Shown one piece after another: positions 36,666-45,622 of a stretch of DNA of 60,724 nt (positions are counted from its first letter, which is position 1; every line of letters begins with the position of its first letter). Where the stretch lies: NCBI GenBank assembly GCA_030145385.1, contig JAQYVU010000015.1:1-60724 (forward strand). The letters are read 5' to 3'. The stretch is from Desulfococcaceae bacterium (GTDB lineage: Bacteria; Desulfobacterota; Desulfobacteria; Desulfobacterales; Desulfosalsimonadaceae). A model generated the notes under the pieces. It saw only the letters and a program-made list of their open reading frames with translations, was not told the DNA's origin and did no database searches. The translations under genes and the position numbers were made by a program.

Positions 36666-37568
36666 TTAATACCCCCGGGTTTTTAAATCAGCTGCCAAAT
36701 CCACATAAAAATCAGGTGCATTAAACCCGGGTGTCACCCCAAACAGGTGCCCGATAATATTGAGATGATCACAACCCGGGCTCCACCAGGCGGCTGATTC
36801 AACACCGCGAAAATTTCCCCATTTGGCGCTTTCAACGCTTACCAGGCCGTCATTGGGCCCTTCACGGTCAGCCAGCATCCGCCATATGGGGTCCAGAATA
36901 ATCGTCGGGCAGGCATACTTTACTTTTGCCGCCCAGCTTTGGTAGTACACCGTCTTCACATCCGGCGTAAGCGGGTTGAAAACATTCTGCATGTGATCTG
37001 TTGTCACATCATACGCGTTTTCAAGGCTGTCGGGGGTCGTATCGCCCAGGATATAAGCATAAATGAAATCCAATGTATTTCCGGTGATTGTTTTTACGGG
37101 GCCTGGAACGGTTTTGACGATCATGTCGGCCAGCATCATTCCCTGATGGGGGCCGGCGATACTCGAAAGGCTTTTTACATAAGGCGATAACCCAAGGTTT
37201 GATATTGCATAACGGGTATAGAGCGCCCCGTGGGAGTGGGCTATGATATTAAATTCAGGTGCCCGGGAAATTGCGCGGACCTGTAAAAACTGAACCTTGA
37301 ATTGTTCCGCCTTGGCCACCGTGCCATCCATTCCGTTTACCGTGGTCATATAGACTTCAGCGCCCTGGTTTTCAAGCGCATCCGGAATACCCCACCAGTA
37401 ATCAACAAATCCGAGGATTTCCGCAGCACCACCGGTTCCGTGGGCCAGAATAACCGGATACTTTGTATCACATTTGATAATTTTATTTCCTGCTGCAAAC
37501 CCCATTGCCGGGATTAAGAGCAGTAAGGCACAAACAACCCACAAAAGGGGGCTAAATATCTTTTTCAT
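36666..37568 (-). CDS. secreted triacylglycerol lipase/esterase, Pseudomonas LipA-like fold
   Basis: 300 residues. Signal peptide (PLLWVVCALLLLIPAMGFAA, about 7-26). The oxyanion region is YPVILAHGTGG. The nucleophile elbow is A110-H-S112-H-G114, where Ala replaces the first Gly of GxSxG as in Bacillus LipA-type enzymes. Downstream are an Asp-containing PNDGLVSVESAKWG and a His-containing GCDHLNIIGH, probable acid and base. It most likely hydrolyses long-chain lipids outside the cell or in the periplasm. No lipase-specific foldase gene is adjacent. The ATG follows AAGGAAAAA. Confidence 0.88.
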   Translation of the reverse strand: MKKIFSPLLWVVCALLLLIPAMGFAAGNKIIKCDTKYPVILAHGTGGAAEILGFVDYWWGIPDALENQGAEVYMTTVNGMDGTVAKAEQFKVQFLQVRAISRAPEFNIIAHSHGALYTRYAISNLGLSPYVKSLSSIAGPHQGMMLADMIVKTVPGPVKTITGNTLDFIYAYILGDTTPDSLENAYDVTTDHMQNVFNPLTPDVKTVYYQSWAAKVKYACPTIILDPIWRMLADREGPNDGLVSVESAKWGNFRGVESAAWWSPGCDHLNIIGHLFGVTPGFNAPDFYVDLAADLKTRGY

Positions 37569-37967
37569 TTTTTTTCCTTAAAATCAGTTTTGTTTCAACG
37601 CAACCGACATTGTTAAACTTATTGAAACCGGATTTCTCATGAGAAAGCAGGATTAGAAATCAGTTAAATGTGTTTTTGTATACACTATTATCTAAATGTA
37701 TAATATTTTTATAATAAATTCAAACATAAAAAGTTTGCCCGCACGAACACCTGATGATCCGGAAAGTGATGATGTTTCCCCGGTCACACGTAATCAGTAT
37801 CGCTTCTCCTACAGGGTTCAGCTTTTCACCTTCCACCTTTTTTATCTTACTTTGCTATTACTTTTGCAAATACCATGCCCCGGCAAAACTATGGGGCCGG
37901 ATCCCACAATAAAATAATAGCCCCAATCCGACTTTTTTTTCTTCTCTTTCTTTTTTTTAATTCAAAA

Positions 37968-38150
37968 TTCGATGTTGAATGTTCATTTTATCTTTTTGTC
38001 CTTCCTTCAATCTTCAGCCTTCCACCTTTTTCCTTTCCTTCTCCCTTCTCCCTTTTCCCTTCAGTCTTCAGCCTTTCACCTTCCACCTGTTTTACTGATG
38101 TTCATCTTTTTATCTTTTCGTTCTTCCTTCAGTCTTCAGCCTTCCACCTA
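37968..38150 (+). repeat. 7-bp-period array H3, longest copy
   Basis: Starts TTCGATG, TTGAATG, TTCATTT, and continues through TTCAGCC, TTCCACC, TTCTCCC, TTCTCCC, TTTTCCC, TTCAGTC, TTCAGCC, TTCCACC with T-rich interruptions, then a second round TTCATCT...TTCAGTC, TTCAGCC, TTCCACC. It fills much of the 705-base gap between the lipase and STAS-like genes. Open frames over it encode only Phe/Ser/Pro-rich strings and are not genes. Confidence 0.85.
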
Positions 38151-38274
38151 TCGAACACCCATTTGCCCTTGCAACTTTTTTCCCCAACCAGTATCATTAA
38201 TAAAATCAGCTATAATTCTTGGGGAGACAGGATTGTATAACCTGATCTGACATTATGCTATGGAGGATGGATTA

Positions 38275-38649
38275 ATGTTTTTAAGCGGGACGGATATTGG
38301 GAAAAATCGTTTATACCTCTCTCTACGGGGGACTTTTGAAGAGCAGGGGGCCAAACTTGCCGCAATTCGTATAAAAGAAGAGATACAAAAATTGTCACCT
38401 GGTTTTGACGTGATAACAGACATCTCAAGCATTCAATCATCGGACGTGGAAGCAACGGATCAGTTGACAATGGTACACCGGATACTCAAGCATTCGGGCG
38501 TGAATCGGGTCGTGCGTGTGGTGGGAAAGCAGATTGATCAGGTTGTCGGAAAAATCCAGTTTGATATTGTTTCAAAAGATTCCGGCCTTGAAGCGAAGAT
38601 TGTTGATACAATGGATGAAGCCGAAGCTTACCTGGACCATCTTTCCTAA
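38275..38649 (+). CDS. STAS-like small protein
   Basis: 124 residues from ATG at 38275, chosen because GGAGGATGG lies six bases upstream; an in-frame earlier ATG (38260) sits in the ribosome site. Sequence: MFLSGTDIGKNRLYLSLRGT, FDVITDISSIQSSDVEATDQ, HRILKHSGVNRVVRVVGKQI, VDTMDEAEAYLDHLS. The alternating beta-alpha pattern and the acidic loop resemble SpoIIAA/STAS-type domains, as in the N-terminal domain of the histidine kinase at 43229. The serine that would be phosphorylated is not certain. A heptad array follows. Confidence 0.65.
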   Translation: MFLSGTDIGKNRLYLSLRGTFEEQGAKLAAIRIKEEIQKLSPGFDVITDISSIQSSDVEATDQLTMVHRILKHSGVNRVVRVVGKQIDQVVGKIQFDIVSKDSGLEAKIVDTMDEAEAYLDHLS

Positions 38650-38681
38650 AAGAATACCCCAGTCTTTCCGCCTGTTTTGTA

Positions 38682-38740
38682 CCTGTTCATCTTTTTCTTT
38701 CCCCTTCCACCTTCCACATTCAGCCTTCAATCTTATAACT
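38682..38740 (+). repeat. 7-bp-period array H4
   Basis: Includes TTCATCT, then TTCCACC, TTCCACA, TTCAGCC, TTCAATC in a row. It lies right after the STAS-like gene, in the 260-base gap before the IPTL-CTERM gene. Confidence 0.75.
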
Positions 38741-38910
38741 TTCTTTCAATGTGGTTCTTTTCCTTTTTCCCATTTTAAACTCTTTTATCGTTGAAATGTC
38801 TTACGTTTTTGTTCAATGGAAGATATTTTCTATTTTAATTAGGTGTAATTTATGGTAGTTGCTACCAACTCAATCAATCATTTTTGCCAACGTTAAAGGA
38901 GCCCCAGCTT

Positions 38911-40803
38911 ATGAAGAACACTTTTGTTAAAACGATCTGCCTGTTTTTGATGCTTTTCCTGTTTCCTCTGACTACTTACGCTGATTTGCTGGTGAATACT
39001 CTGGCGGGAGTTGATCCGCCGGCTTATGGAGTTGTCTCTACTAATTTTACCGACGATCCTCCTTTTAACAGTCCTCAGACTGCTGGTGCAGATGATTTTG
39101 TCATTTCCGATGCCGGATGGAAAATCACAACCATTCGGGCTTATGGCGATTATTCCCAACGCTTCATGACTATGGAAGGGCCAGCAGATTCTATCAATGT
39201 TTATATCCTCGGAAATTCCGGAGAATTGCCGAATAGCACCAACCTTTCCGCAGCATCAATTTATGCGGCTGAAGGTCTTCTGTCCTATACTGAACTTGAT
39301 TCAGCCAATGGCGGCGGTGATTTTGAAATAACACTTCCCGGAGATGGTATGATTCTTCCTCCCGGAACATACTGGCTGGTGGTTCAGGCCAATATGAAGT
39401 TATATGATAACGGGCAATGGAACTGGACGGAAAGTTCGTTGACGACAAATAGCGGCACTACCAATGGCTACGAAAGCGCCTGGTATCAGGAGACAGTTCA
39501 AGTGCCATTCAGAATGATTACCCCCTCAGGCACTGGATGTATCGGGGCATGGAATAAGCGTGTAACCAATTGTTCAATGACCCGCGTCCCGGATACCAAC
39601 CCTCCGGCTGACCGTGACTTTGCATTTCAAATTGAAGGGGATGTTCTGACAGCCGGAGTGACCGTAACCCCTGCGAGTTTAAATACCGTTGAAGACGGAG
39701 CTGCGAAAACCTACGCTGTTGTGCTAACGGCTCCCCTATCTTCCGGAGAGACTGTTACCATAACCCCTTCCAGCGGCGATACATCCGAAGGCGCGGTTTC
39801 CGGCGCTCTGACATTTAATTCAAGCAACTGGGATGTCCCTCAGGATGTTACCGTTTCACCCGGCGGATCAGGGGATGGTGTTGATGGTAATATAAATTAC
39901 AGCATTACGAATACAGTTACGACCACCAATACAGGCGGACCCTATGATGGAGTCACAGCCGGTACCGTCTCAGTTACCAACCAGGACATCGATGACAGCA
40001 CACCGAATGCGTTTACTTTTACCGATCAAATCGATGTGGCGCAGAATACACTCATCACCTCGGACAGCATCACTGTCGCTGGAATCAATTTTCCTTCCGC
40101 CATATCCGTAACCGGTGGGGAGTATGAAATAAACGGATCGGACAGCTGGAGTTCTGCCGCATCGACAGTGAATAACAGCAACACGGTCAGGGTTCGTCAT
40201 ACCAGTTCCGGAAATTATGTAACCCAAACAAACACGATTCTGACCATCGGCGGTGTTTCCGATACATTCAGCTCAACAACCATGGTAAATCCGATTGTTT
40301 TAGATGCACCGGATGGCGGAAATACCGGAGGTACCATAACTTTTACCGCATCCGGCCAGGTACTCTCGAACCTGTCCTCATCGATAGCAGGCGGCAACCG
40401 CCCTGCAGGTCTGGGATCACCATATGGTCAGATATTTTATACCGTCACATCTCCTTCCGGAGGAATGGTTACCGTTGGATTAAATTTTTCCACTGCTTTG
40501 CCGGAAGCATTTAATTTGTATAAAGTTGATGAAAGCGGCAATTACACTGAAATTCCGGAAAATGCCGGTGAAAATGGCTTCTGGACAAAAGTGGATGCCC
40601 ACAATATTTCAATAACACTTCGTGATAATGGGGCGTTTGACTTAAACGATACGCTTGGGATTGTGGATGATCCCATTGTTCTGGGTACCCTGGCTTCGAC
40701 ATCTATTCCGACCATGAGCGAATGGGGGATGATCATCATGGCGCTGGCACTGGCGTTTGTATCTTTTAAAATGATTAGGAAAAATAATATTACAGCAGTT
40801 TAA
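38911..40803 (+). CDS. large exported surface protein with IPTL-CTERM sorting signal
   Basis: 630 residues from ATG at 38911 (AAAGGAG upstream). Signal peptide (TICLFLMLFLFPLTTYA). A jelly-roll-like domain covers about 25-245. A Thr/Val-rich repeat region (about 250-350, VTVTPASLNTVEDGAAKTYA) resembles secreted beta-sandwich modules. After about 480 there is a choice-of-anchor-U-like domain (TSPSGGMVTVGLNFSTALPE, GFWTKVDAHNISITLRDNGA). It ends IPTMSEWGMIIMALALAFVS, then KMIRKNN: an IPTL-type motif, a TM helix and basic residues. Such tails are thought to be processed by exosortase-like or rhombosortase-like systems. No such enzyme is nearby. Its role may be in surface structure or adhesion. 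Confidence 0.85.
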   Translation: MKNTFVKTICLFLMLFLFPLTTYADLLVNTLAGVDPPAYGVVSTNFTDDPPFNSPQTAGADDFVISDAGWKITTIRAYGDYSQRFMTMEGPADSINVYILGNSGELPNSTNLSAASIYAAEGLLSYTELDSANGGGDFEITLPGDGMILPPGTYWLVVQANMKLYDNGQWNWTESSLTTNSGTTNGYESAWYQETVQVPFRMITPSGTGCIGAWNKRVTNCSMTRVPDTNPPADRDFAFQIEGDVLTAGVTVTPASLNTVEDGAAKTYAVVLTAPLSSGETVTITPSSGDTSEGAVSGALTFNSSNWDVPQDVTVSPGGSGDGVDGNINYSITNTVTTTNTGGPYDGVTAGTVSVTNQDIDDSTPNAFTFTDQIDVAQNTLITSDSITVAGINFPSAISVTGGEYEINGSDSWSSAASTVNNSNTVRVRHTSSGNYVTQTNTILTIGGVSDTFSSTTMVNPIVLDAPDGGNTGGTITFTASGQVLSNLSSSIAGGNRPAGLGSPYGQIFYTVTSPSGGMVTVGLNFSTALPEAFNLYKVDESGNYTEIPENAGENGFWTKVDAHNISITLRDNGAFDLNDTLGIVDDPIVLGTLASTSIPTMSEWGMIIMALALAFVSFKMIRKNNITAV

Positions 40804-40820
40804 CCGTTAGCAAAACAGCA

Positions 40821-40862
40821 AACCCCGTTAATCGCATGATTGTGGTTAACGGGGTTTTTTTT
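40821..40862 (+). terminator. rho-independent terminator of the IPTL-CTERM gene
   Basis: Stem AACCCCGTTAA / TTAACGGGGTT (11 bp exact) with a 14-base loop, then a run of T. It begins 18 bases after the stop. Confidence 0.92.
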
Positions 40863-40879
40863 GACGGAAGATGAGAAAT

Positions 40880-40910
40880 CCCCTCGTTCCCATGCTCCTG
40901 CGTGGGAATG
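40880..40910. repeat. CTCGTTCCC-family palindrome (A6)
   Basis: CCCTCGTTCCCATGCTCCTG, continuing CGTGGGAATG. It lies 18 bases after the IPTL-CTERM terminator. Confidence 0.75.
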
Positions 40911-40971
40911 AATATCTCATCATCCCCGAGCAGTCGTGGGTCCATCTTATAATCGATCCATTCATATTTTA

Positions 40972-41163
40972 TTCAACGTTCGATGTTGAGCGTTTGATGT
41001 TCACTTCTTTCTTTCTCCTCCCGTCGTCCCCGCGAAGGCGGGGACCCAGAATAAAACGTTCCATTCCTAATTTATTCAACGCTCGATATTCATCTTTTAA
41101 TCTTTTCGTTCTTCCTTCAGTCTTCAGCCTTCGACCTTTCACCTTCTTTTTCCCTTCCACCTA
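40972..41163 (+). repeat. 7-bp-period array H5 with internal GC palindrome
   Basis: Contains TTCAACG, TTCGATG, TTGAGCG, TTTGATG, TTCACTT, and then a GC-rich palindrome (41022-41050, CGTCCCCGCGAAGGCGGGGA, a common REP-like type). The array resumes with TTCAACG, CTCGATA, TTCATCT and TTCAGTC, TTCAGCC, TTCGACC, TTTCACC. It is in the 571-base gap before the DUF6765 gene. A related GC palindrome is at 51092-51130. Confidence 0.8.
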
Positions 41164-41346
41164 TTTTAATTTTTTTCCTTCCTATCTTGTCAAATCTATA
41201 GTAGCAATAATTTGATGAAAAAAATCTTATTCTCATTATTTTAAACGAGTTTCAAGTTTGCTGCAGGTACAAGGAAAATGATACTTCGCTATAGCTTGCT
41301 ATGCGGGGCATCATATGACGCCGTAGATGCGGTGAAATTGGAATTC

Positions 41347-41375
41347 GCACTATTTGAACTTTTTACGAAGCCATC
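41347..41375. repeat. partial copy of element B (B3)
   Basis: The block TTTGAACTTTTTACGAAGCC followed by ATC is the right end of the B family and directly precedes the start codon of the next gene. The left end is not recognisable. Confidence 0.6.
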
Positions 41376-42404
41376 ATGGATAAAGAATTCCACTATTACC
41401 TAACTTATTTAACCGCAGCCCGGGCGGGCTTCCCCTATGCTGACGCGTTAACCATTGCCCGGACCTGCCAGGCAGTGGATGAAAACACGCATATTATCAA
41501 AGTCAGCCCGGACTCCGAAAGCGCTTATTCAAACTATGTCAGCCAGACCGCATCCCTTTTCAAGCCCCGTGCCGGTCGGATGCGCATTTATCCTGTTTTT
41601 CATTTTATACCCGGAAACCCGGTCCTGCCTTCCGCTAAAAGATCGGACCAAAGAACACACATCTTAAACACCACACCGGACAGCCCGCTTGCCAACCGGT
41701 GTTTTGATGAAGCATCAAAAACAAACGACCTGATGCAGATCGGCATTACCAGCCATTCATATGCCGACACCTGGGCGCATCAGAATTTTGTCGGCTATAA
41801 ACACGGTTTTAATGGTCTTAAAGGCATACTCCATAAATTCATCCCCAATATCGGCCATGCAGATGCCATGCATGATCCGGACTGGCCGGCCCACATCTGG
41901 ACGGACACCCGGTTGATAAAAGCCAACAGAATCATCAATAACAAAAGACGATTTTTAGATGCTGCCAAACGACTTTATGAAAAATTATGTGATACCTTAA
42001 ACATAGCGCCTGACAGATCTGAGCGGGATTCAATGCTCAGCGATTTTGACACGGCAATCGGCCATGAAAAATCAAATTCCGGCAACCGGGGAAAAGCAAA
42101 CCGCATAAAAAAATATGTATCTTTGTCAATGCAACCGGAATACAATGCCCGGACTATACCTGATTTTACTCTGGATGACTGGCAAGACGATGCCGTCGAT
42201 ATAACAAGACAACCAATCAATGAGGATGGCGTGGAAGAAACGACTATTGAGTGGAAATCTGCCCAGAATTATAAACGAACAAAATGGTTCCTGTTCCAGG
42301 AAGCCATCAAAAAATATCAGAAACACACATTGGAAATTTATCAGAATTCGGTTTACAAACAGTTAAGTCCGGACCTGCTGGCTGAGATCATGCGGTTTGG
42401 ATAG
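41376..42404 (+). CDS. DUF6765 family protein
   Basis: 342 residues starting MDKEFHYYLTYLTAARAGFP. This opening, with IARTCQAVDENTHI and SYADTWAHQNFVGYKHGFN, is the DUF6765 signature, probably an alpha-helical metal-dependent hydrolase-like fold given conserved His/Asp (HQNFVG, FHFIPGN, HADAMHDPDWPAH). The activity is unknown. It has no signal or TM segment. There is no clear ribosome site: the ATG directly follows the right end of repeat B3, so the repeat has supplied its leader. The C-terminal quarter (KRTKWFLFQEAIKKYQKHTL) is charged and helical. Confidence 0.8.
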   Translation: MDKEFHYYLTYLTAARAGFPYADALTIARTCQAVDENTHIIKVSPDSESAYSNYVSQTASLFKPRAGRMRIYPVFHFIPGNPVLPSAKRSDQRTHILNTTPDSPLANRCFDEASKTNDLMQIGITSHSYADTWAHQNFVGYKHGFNGLKGILHKFIPNIGHADAMHDPDWPAHIWTDTRLIKANRIINNKRRFLDAAKRLYEKLCDTLNIAPDRSERDSMLSDFDTAIGHEKSNSGNRGKANRIKKYVSLSMQPEYNARTIPDFTLDDWQDDAVDITRQPINEDGVEETTIEWKSAQNYKRTKWFLFQEAIKKYQKHTLEIYQNSVYKQLSPDLLAEIMRFG

Positions 42405-42537
42405 AGGGTGGCATTTAATATAGGTTGAAACACCGAAATGGGTCTTTTTCAACCGGTCCGTACTTAAAAAAGTATTACAAAAGTCAAGGGCAGACTTAAC
42501 CATAGAACTCAAGCAAACGGGAAAAAAGGAGGACACA

Positions 42538-43032
42538 ATGCACCAAATCAAAAAATGGGCGATTGCAATCATCATCCTTGCCGTAATGCTCACTCTGTCT
42601 TGTTCAAAACAAATCCCGGAGCAGCGGTTTGTCACAGAAAACGCCGAATACGACCTGCTCATCACCGGGGTGACCAGTGAATTCAAGGCAGACATTATTT
42701 CACGCATCGTTGACCGGTACAAAGATCAGGGGAATGTCAATCTCGTCAATATGGATAAATTAGACCAGCTGCAATGTGACGATTATGATGCGATCCTTGT
42801 CATTGATTCGGTCCAGGCCTGGTCGTACTGGAATTTTTCCTTGAATTCGTTTCTTGAAAAAACCGAAACCTGCAAGAACATTGTGCTGCTTTACACAGCC
42901 GGAGATCCGGACTGGAAATATCAATATCATGAACTCGACGCGATCACCTCTGCATCCCAGGTAGAAGATCAGGATCGGGTGTTTAATGAACTGACCTATG
43001 AAATTGATGTTTTGATTGCTAAAAATGGTTGA
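42538..43032 (+). CDS. small putative lipoprotein of unknown function
   Basis: 164 residues. Strong ribosome site AAGGAGG. Signal sequence (about 7-21) with Cys 22 in MLTLSC, a lipobox of weak form. The mature part reads YDLLITGVTSEFKADIISRI, DYDAILVIDSVQAWSYWNFS and CKNIVLLYTAGDPDWKYQYH, an alternating Rossmann-like pattern reminiscent of flavodoxin-like or receiver folds, but no binding residues are recognised. Context offers nothing: DUF6765 upstream, PAS kinase downstream. Confidence 0.65.
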   Translation: MHQIKKWAIAIIILAVMLTLSCSKQIPEQRFVTENAEYDLLITGVTSEFKADIISRIVDRYKDQGNVNLVNMDKLDQLQCDDYDAILVIDSVQAWSYWNFSLNSFLEKTETCKNIVLLYTAGDPDWKYQYHELDAITSASQVEDQDRVFNELTYEIDVLIAKNG

Positions 43033-43228
43033 AGAATCCGGAGAACAGGAATTTGAAATCAGGGCCTATTGAATAAAGAGTGCATAAAGGGGTTTGTATA
43101 CTTTGTAAGCAACGTCCCGGAACCAGGAACCTTTAGTACTGAAAACCGGTTATTTGATTTTTCGATTCTTAAAATCTTTATGCGCGAAATGCTGATGTTG
43201 TTAAAAAGACAGGCGTGCGTCTTCTGTT

Positions 43229-45136
43229 ATGATTGAAATAAATAAAAATTCGGCATGGTTCAGGAAGGGAGCCAGGTGTAAATATTCCAACTTATCGGTA
43301 TCCCGGCCGATTTATTTTGTCGGCAAGGGCCCGGGCGATAAATATTTTCTTGAAATGGCAAAATTGGGCGATCGGATACTGCTGGTAAAGGTATCCGGAT
43401 ATGCGAGTTCATCAGCTATGGCTGAATCCATTCGGTTTACAGATAAATATATTTCCAGATTTTTTTCAGTAAAAAAAGATATTATCGTGTTGGAGGATTA
43501 CGCGAATGTCGAGGGTGCTGATACGGAAGCACGGAAGCAATACATCGCCTATTTTAAGGACAGCGGTATTTTTTCTGCCGGCATATTTTATAATTTTTCG
43601 CCGTTGTTTCGAATAAGCTTTATGATTTCAAAAACACTGCATATTTATGACAATTATGCGCATGCGGTGACAACCTACCCCCGGGCGATTGACCTGGCTC
43701 TCAAATTAAGCCGTCAAAAGGAGCCTGGGCCCCTTTGCCATGATGCGCCCGCTTTACCAAAAAATCCGGTCAAAAAATTCAATCACAGGGGATTTTGGGG
43801 AATATTGGAGCATGTCGGTAAACAGGCAGGCAACGCGATTAAATTGTCTGTTTTTTCCATGACCGACAAACTCAGCGGTTTTCCGGTAAAGCAGTATTCC
43901 GACGAACTCATAAAACATATTGAATCCATTGACTGGCAAAAAACCGGCAGTCTGCCCGAAAACCGGTATTTGTTTGATCATACCGATTACAGAAACGCTT
44001 TTGAAGCAATCAGTTTCATTAAATCTGAAATTGACACGTTGATGCAGCAACGGGATGGGGCTGAAAAAATATTAAGAGAAAGTGAATCAAGACACAGGCA
44101 GCTTGTTGAGCATGCAAATGCCGGTATTCTGGAATTTGACTTTGGAACCGGAAAAGTTATCAGTGCGAATGATTCGTTATTATCGATCACGGGATTTACC
44201 CGGGAAGAAATACTCACCATGGATCCGATGCATCTTTTGGCTCATGAGAGTAAAAAACAGATTGCCACTCTAATTTCCCGATTGCGTTCCGGAAAATCGC
44301 CTGTTCCGGGTTTTGCATGCCGGATTAAAACAAAAACGGAAGCAACGCGGTGGATTCTTCTGAATGCAAACATTATCCGTCAGGAACAGAAGCCTCAAAA
44401 GGTAAATATTATTTTAACGGATATCACACAGCTGAAAAATGCTGAACAGAAACTGCTGGCTTATCAGGAGAAGTTAAAGCAATTGACGGTTCAATTGTCC
44501 ATGTCGGAGGAAAATCAGCGGCGACATCTGGCTTCTCAGCTGCACGATGGTGTCACCCAGGAATTGTTTGTGACGCATTTAAGACTGAACCAGCTGAAGA
44601 AATCATTCAGCGACCCGGATCACATTGAAGAAATCGTACAAATTCAGCAGGATTTATTGAAAACGATAAAAGAAACACGATCGGTCACCTTTGATCTGAG
44701 TCCGCCCGTATTATATGATTTGGGACTTCAGGAAGCTATCGTTTCGATGGCTAAGGAAATTGAATTAAAACACCGTCTCAAGGTAAAAACATATTTTTCA
44801 GAAAATCTGGATGATATCAATGAGAAGACGAAAATAATTTTTTACAGGAATATTAAAGAGCTTATTCATAATGCGGTTAAACATGCCAAAGCCTCTACAA
44901 TTGATATTAAAATACAAAATATTAACGGGTTCCTTCAGATTGAAATTAAGGATGACGGAGTCGGCTTTGATGCAGCGGATAGCGAACGCCACAATGGTTT
45001 CGGGTTATTTGATATGAAAGAAAAAATTGACCATTTGGGCGGACGTCTGATAATTGATTCCGAACCTGGTTCCGGGACGAGGATTGGTATCACCGTAACG
45101 AGCGACAGGTATGCCAAAAACCTGGCCTGCAACTGA
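43229..45136 (+). CDS. PAS sensor histidine kinase, NarL-partner type (HisKA_3)
   Basis: 635 residues, no TM segment, so cytoplasmic. An N-terminal domain (about 15-150, with RPIYFVGKGPGDKYFLEMAK and IIVLEDYANVEGAD) resembles a STAS/SpoIIAA-like input seen in other deltaproteobacterial sensors. A helical linker comes next. A PAS domain covers about 285-405 (LVEHANAGILEFDFG, SITGFTREEIL). The HisKA_3 dimerisation helix has the phospho-accepting His in LASQLHDGVTQELF (about 435). The HATPase_c domain has HNAVKHAKAS and GFGLFDMKEKI. Such kinases usually pair with a NarL-type regulator, and none is adjacent, so this one is an orphan here. No ribosome site is obvious at the ATG. Confidence 0.88.
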   Translation: MIEINKNSAWFRKGARCKYSNLSVSRPIYFVGKGPGDKYFLEMAKLGDRILLVKVSGYASSSAMAESIRFTDKYISRFFSVKKDIIVLEDYANVEGADTEARKQYIAYFKDSGIFSAGIFYNFSPLFRISFMISKTLHIYDNYAHAVTTYPRAIDLALKLSRQKEPGPLCHDAPALPKNPVKKFNHRGFWGILEHVGKQAGNAIKLSVFSMTDKLSGFPVKQYSDELIKHIESIDWQKTGSLPENRYLFDHTDYRNAFEAISFIKSEIDTLMQQRDGAEKILRESESRHRQLVEHANAGILEFDFGTGKVISANDSLLSITGFTREEILTMDPMHLLAHESKKQIATLISRLRSGKSPVPGFACRIKTKTEATRWILLNANIIRQEQKPQKVNIILTDITQLKNAEQKLLAYQEKLKQLTVQLSMSEENQRRHLASQLHDGVTQELFVTHLRLNQLKKSFSDPDHIEEIVQIQQDLLKTIKETRSVTFDLSPPVLYDLGLQEAIVSMAKEIELKHRLKVKTYFSENLDDINEKTKIIFYRNIKELIHNAVKHAKASTIDIKIQNINGFLQIEIKDDGVGFDAADSERHNGFGLFDMKEKIDHLGGRLIIDSEPGSGTRIGITVTSDRYAKNLACN

Positions 45137-45170
45137 ACACCGGTCGGCCCGGAGTATAGGGGGCAAGCAA

Positions 45171-45202
45171 CAAAAACCTGGGGTCGCAAAAACCTGGGGT
45201 CG
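45171..45202 (+). repeat. perfect 16-bp tandem duplication
   Basis: CAAAAACCTGGGGTCG occurs twice in succession (45171-45186, 45187-45202). It is followed by GACC and a small GCTAAT/ATTAGC hairpin (45209-45229). It is about 320 bases upstream of the transposase unit and could be a REP-type target. Confidence 0.7.
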
Positions 45203-45464
45203 GACCATGCTAATTCTTTTATTAGCGGGCATCTTGTTGTCAAATGAGGGTGTTTTCAAGGGCTATATTGCCTTTTTCGCCATCAAAAAGAGGATTATAG
45301 GATTCTGTGTCTTCACGGTTTTGAAAGGTCTGCCCCTTGTCGTTATCAGACAACGGTGCGTTAAATGCCAAACGTGACCGGTAAAGGTTTATATATGATG
45401 GGGTCTACTCCTGTCTCATCAATGGATTTTATAAAATTGATTAAAATAGGGACGGACCAGGCAA

Positions 45465-45514
45465 ATGAACAGATGAACATCGAACATTGAACGTTCAACA
45501 TCGAATGAAAAAGG
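45465..45514 (-). repeat. 7-bp-period array H6
   Basis: On the plus strand the units read GATGAAC, ATCGAAC, ATTGAAC, GTTCAAC, ATCGAAT, GAAAAAG: the reverse complement of the TTCGATG-type heptads. It lies directly before the left arm of the transposase unit. Confidence 0.8.
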
Positions 45515-45531
45515 AATGAACCGGGACGTTG

Positions 45532-45560
45532 TTGACAAATTATACAAACTATAATATAAA
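45532..45560 (+). promoter_or_regulatory. sigma-70-type promoter inside the left arm
   Basis: TTGACA (45532-45537), exactly 17 bases, then TATAAA (45555-45560). It is 63 bases upstream of the transposase ATG. The -35 and most of the spacer are part of the inverted repeat. Confidence 0.65.
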
Positions 45561-45622
45561 ACAACTCTCTTGATAAGAAAAGAGGGGATGATAAGAAACC
45601 AGAAACCTGAAGGAGGAACCAG

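Noticed and set aside
37875-38250. Overlapping plus-strand frames rich in Phe, Ser and Pro
   Set aside because: They translate the heptad array and T-rich spacer; repeated short motifs in all frames show it is repeat, not protein.
45111-45377. 88-residue ORF after the PAS kinase
   Set aside because: Its start is inside the kinase gene, and it runs through the tandem duplication; no homologous character.
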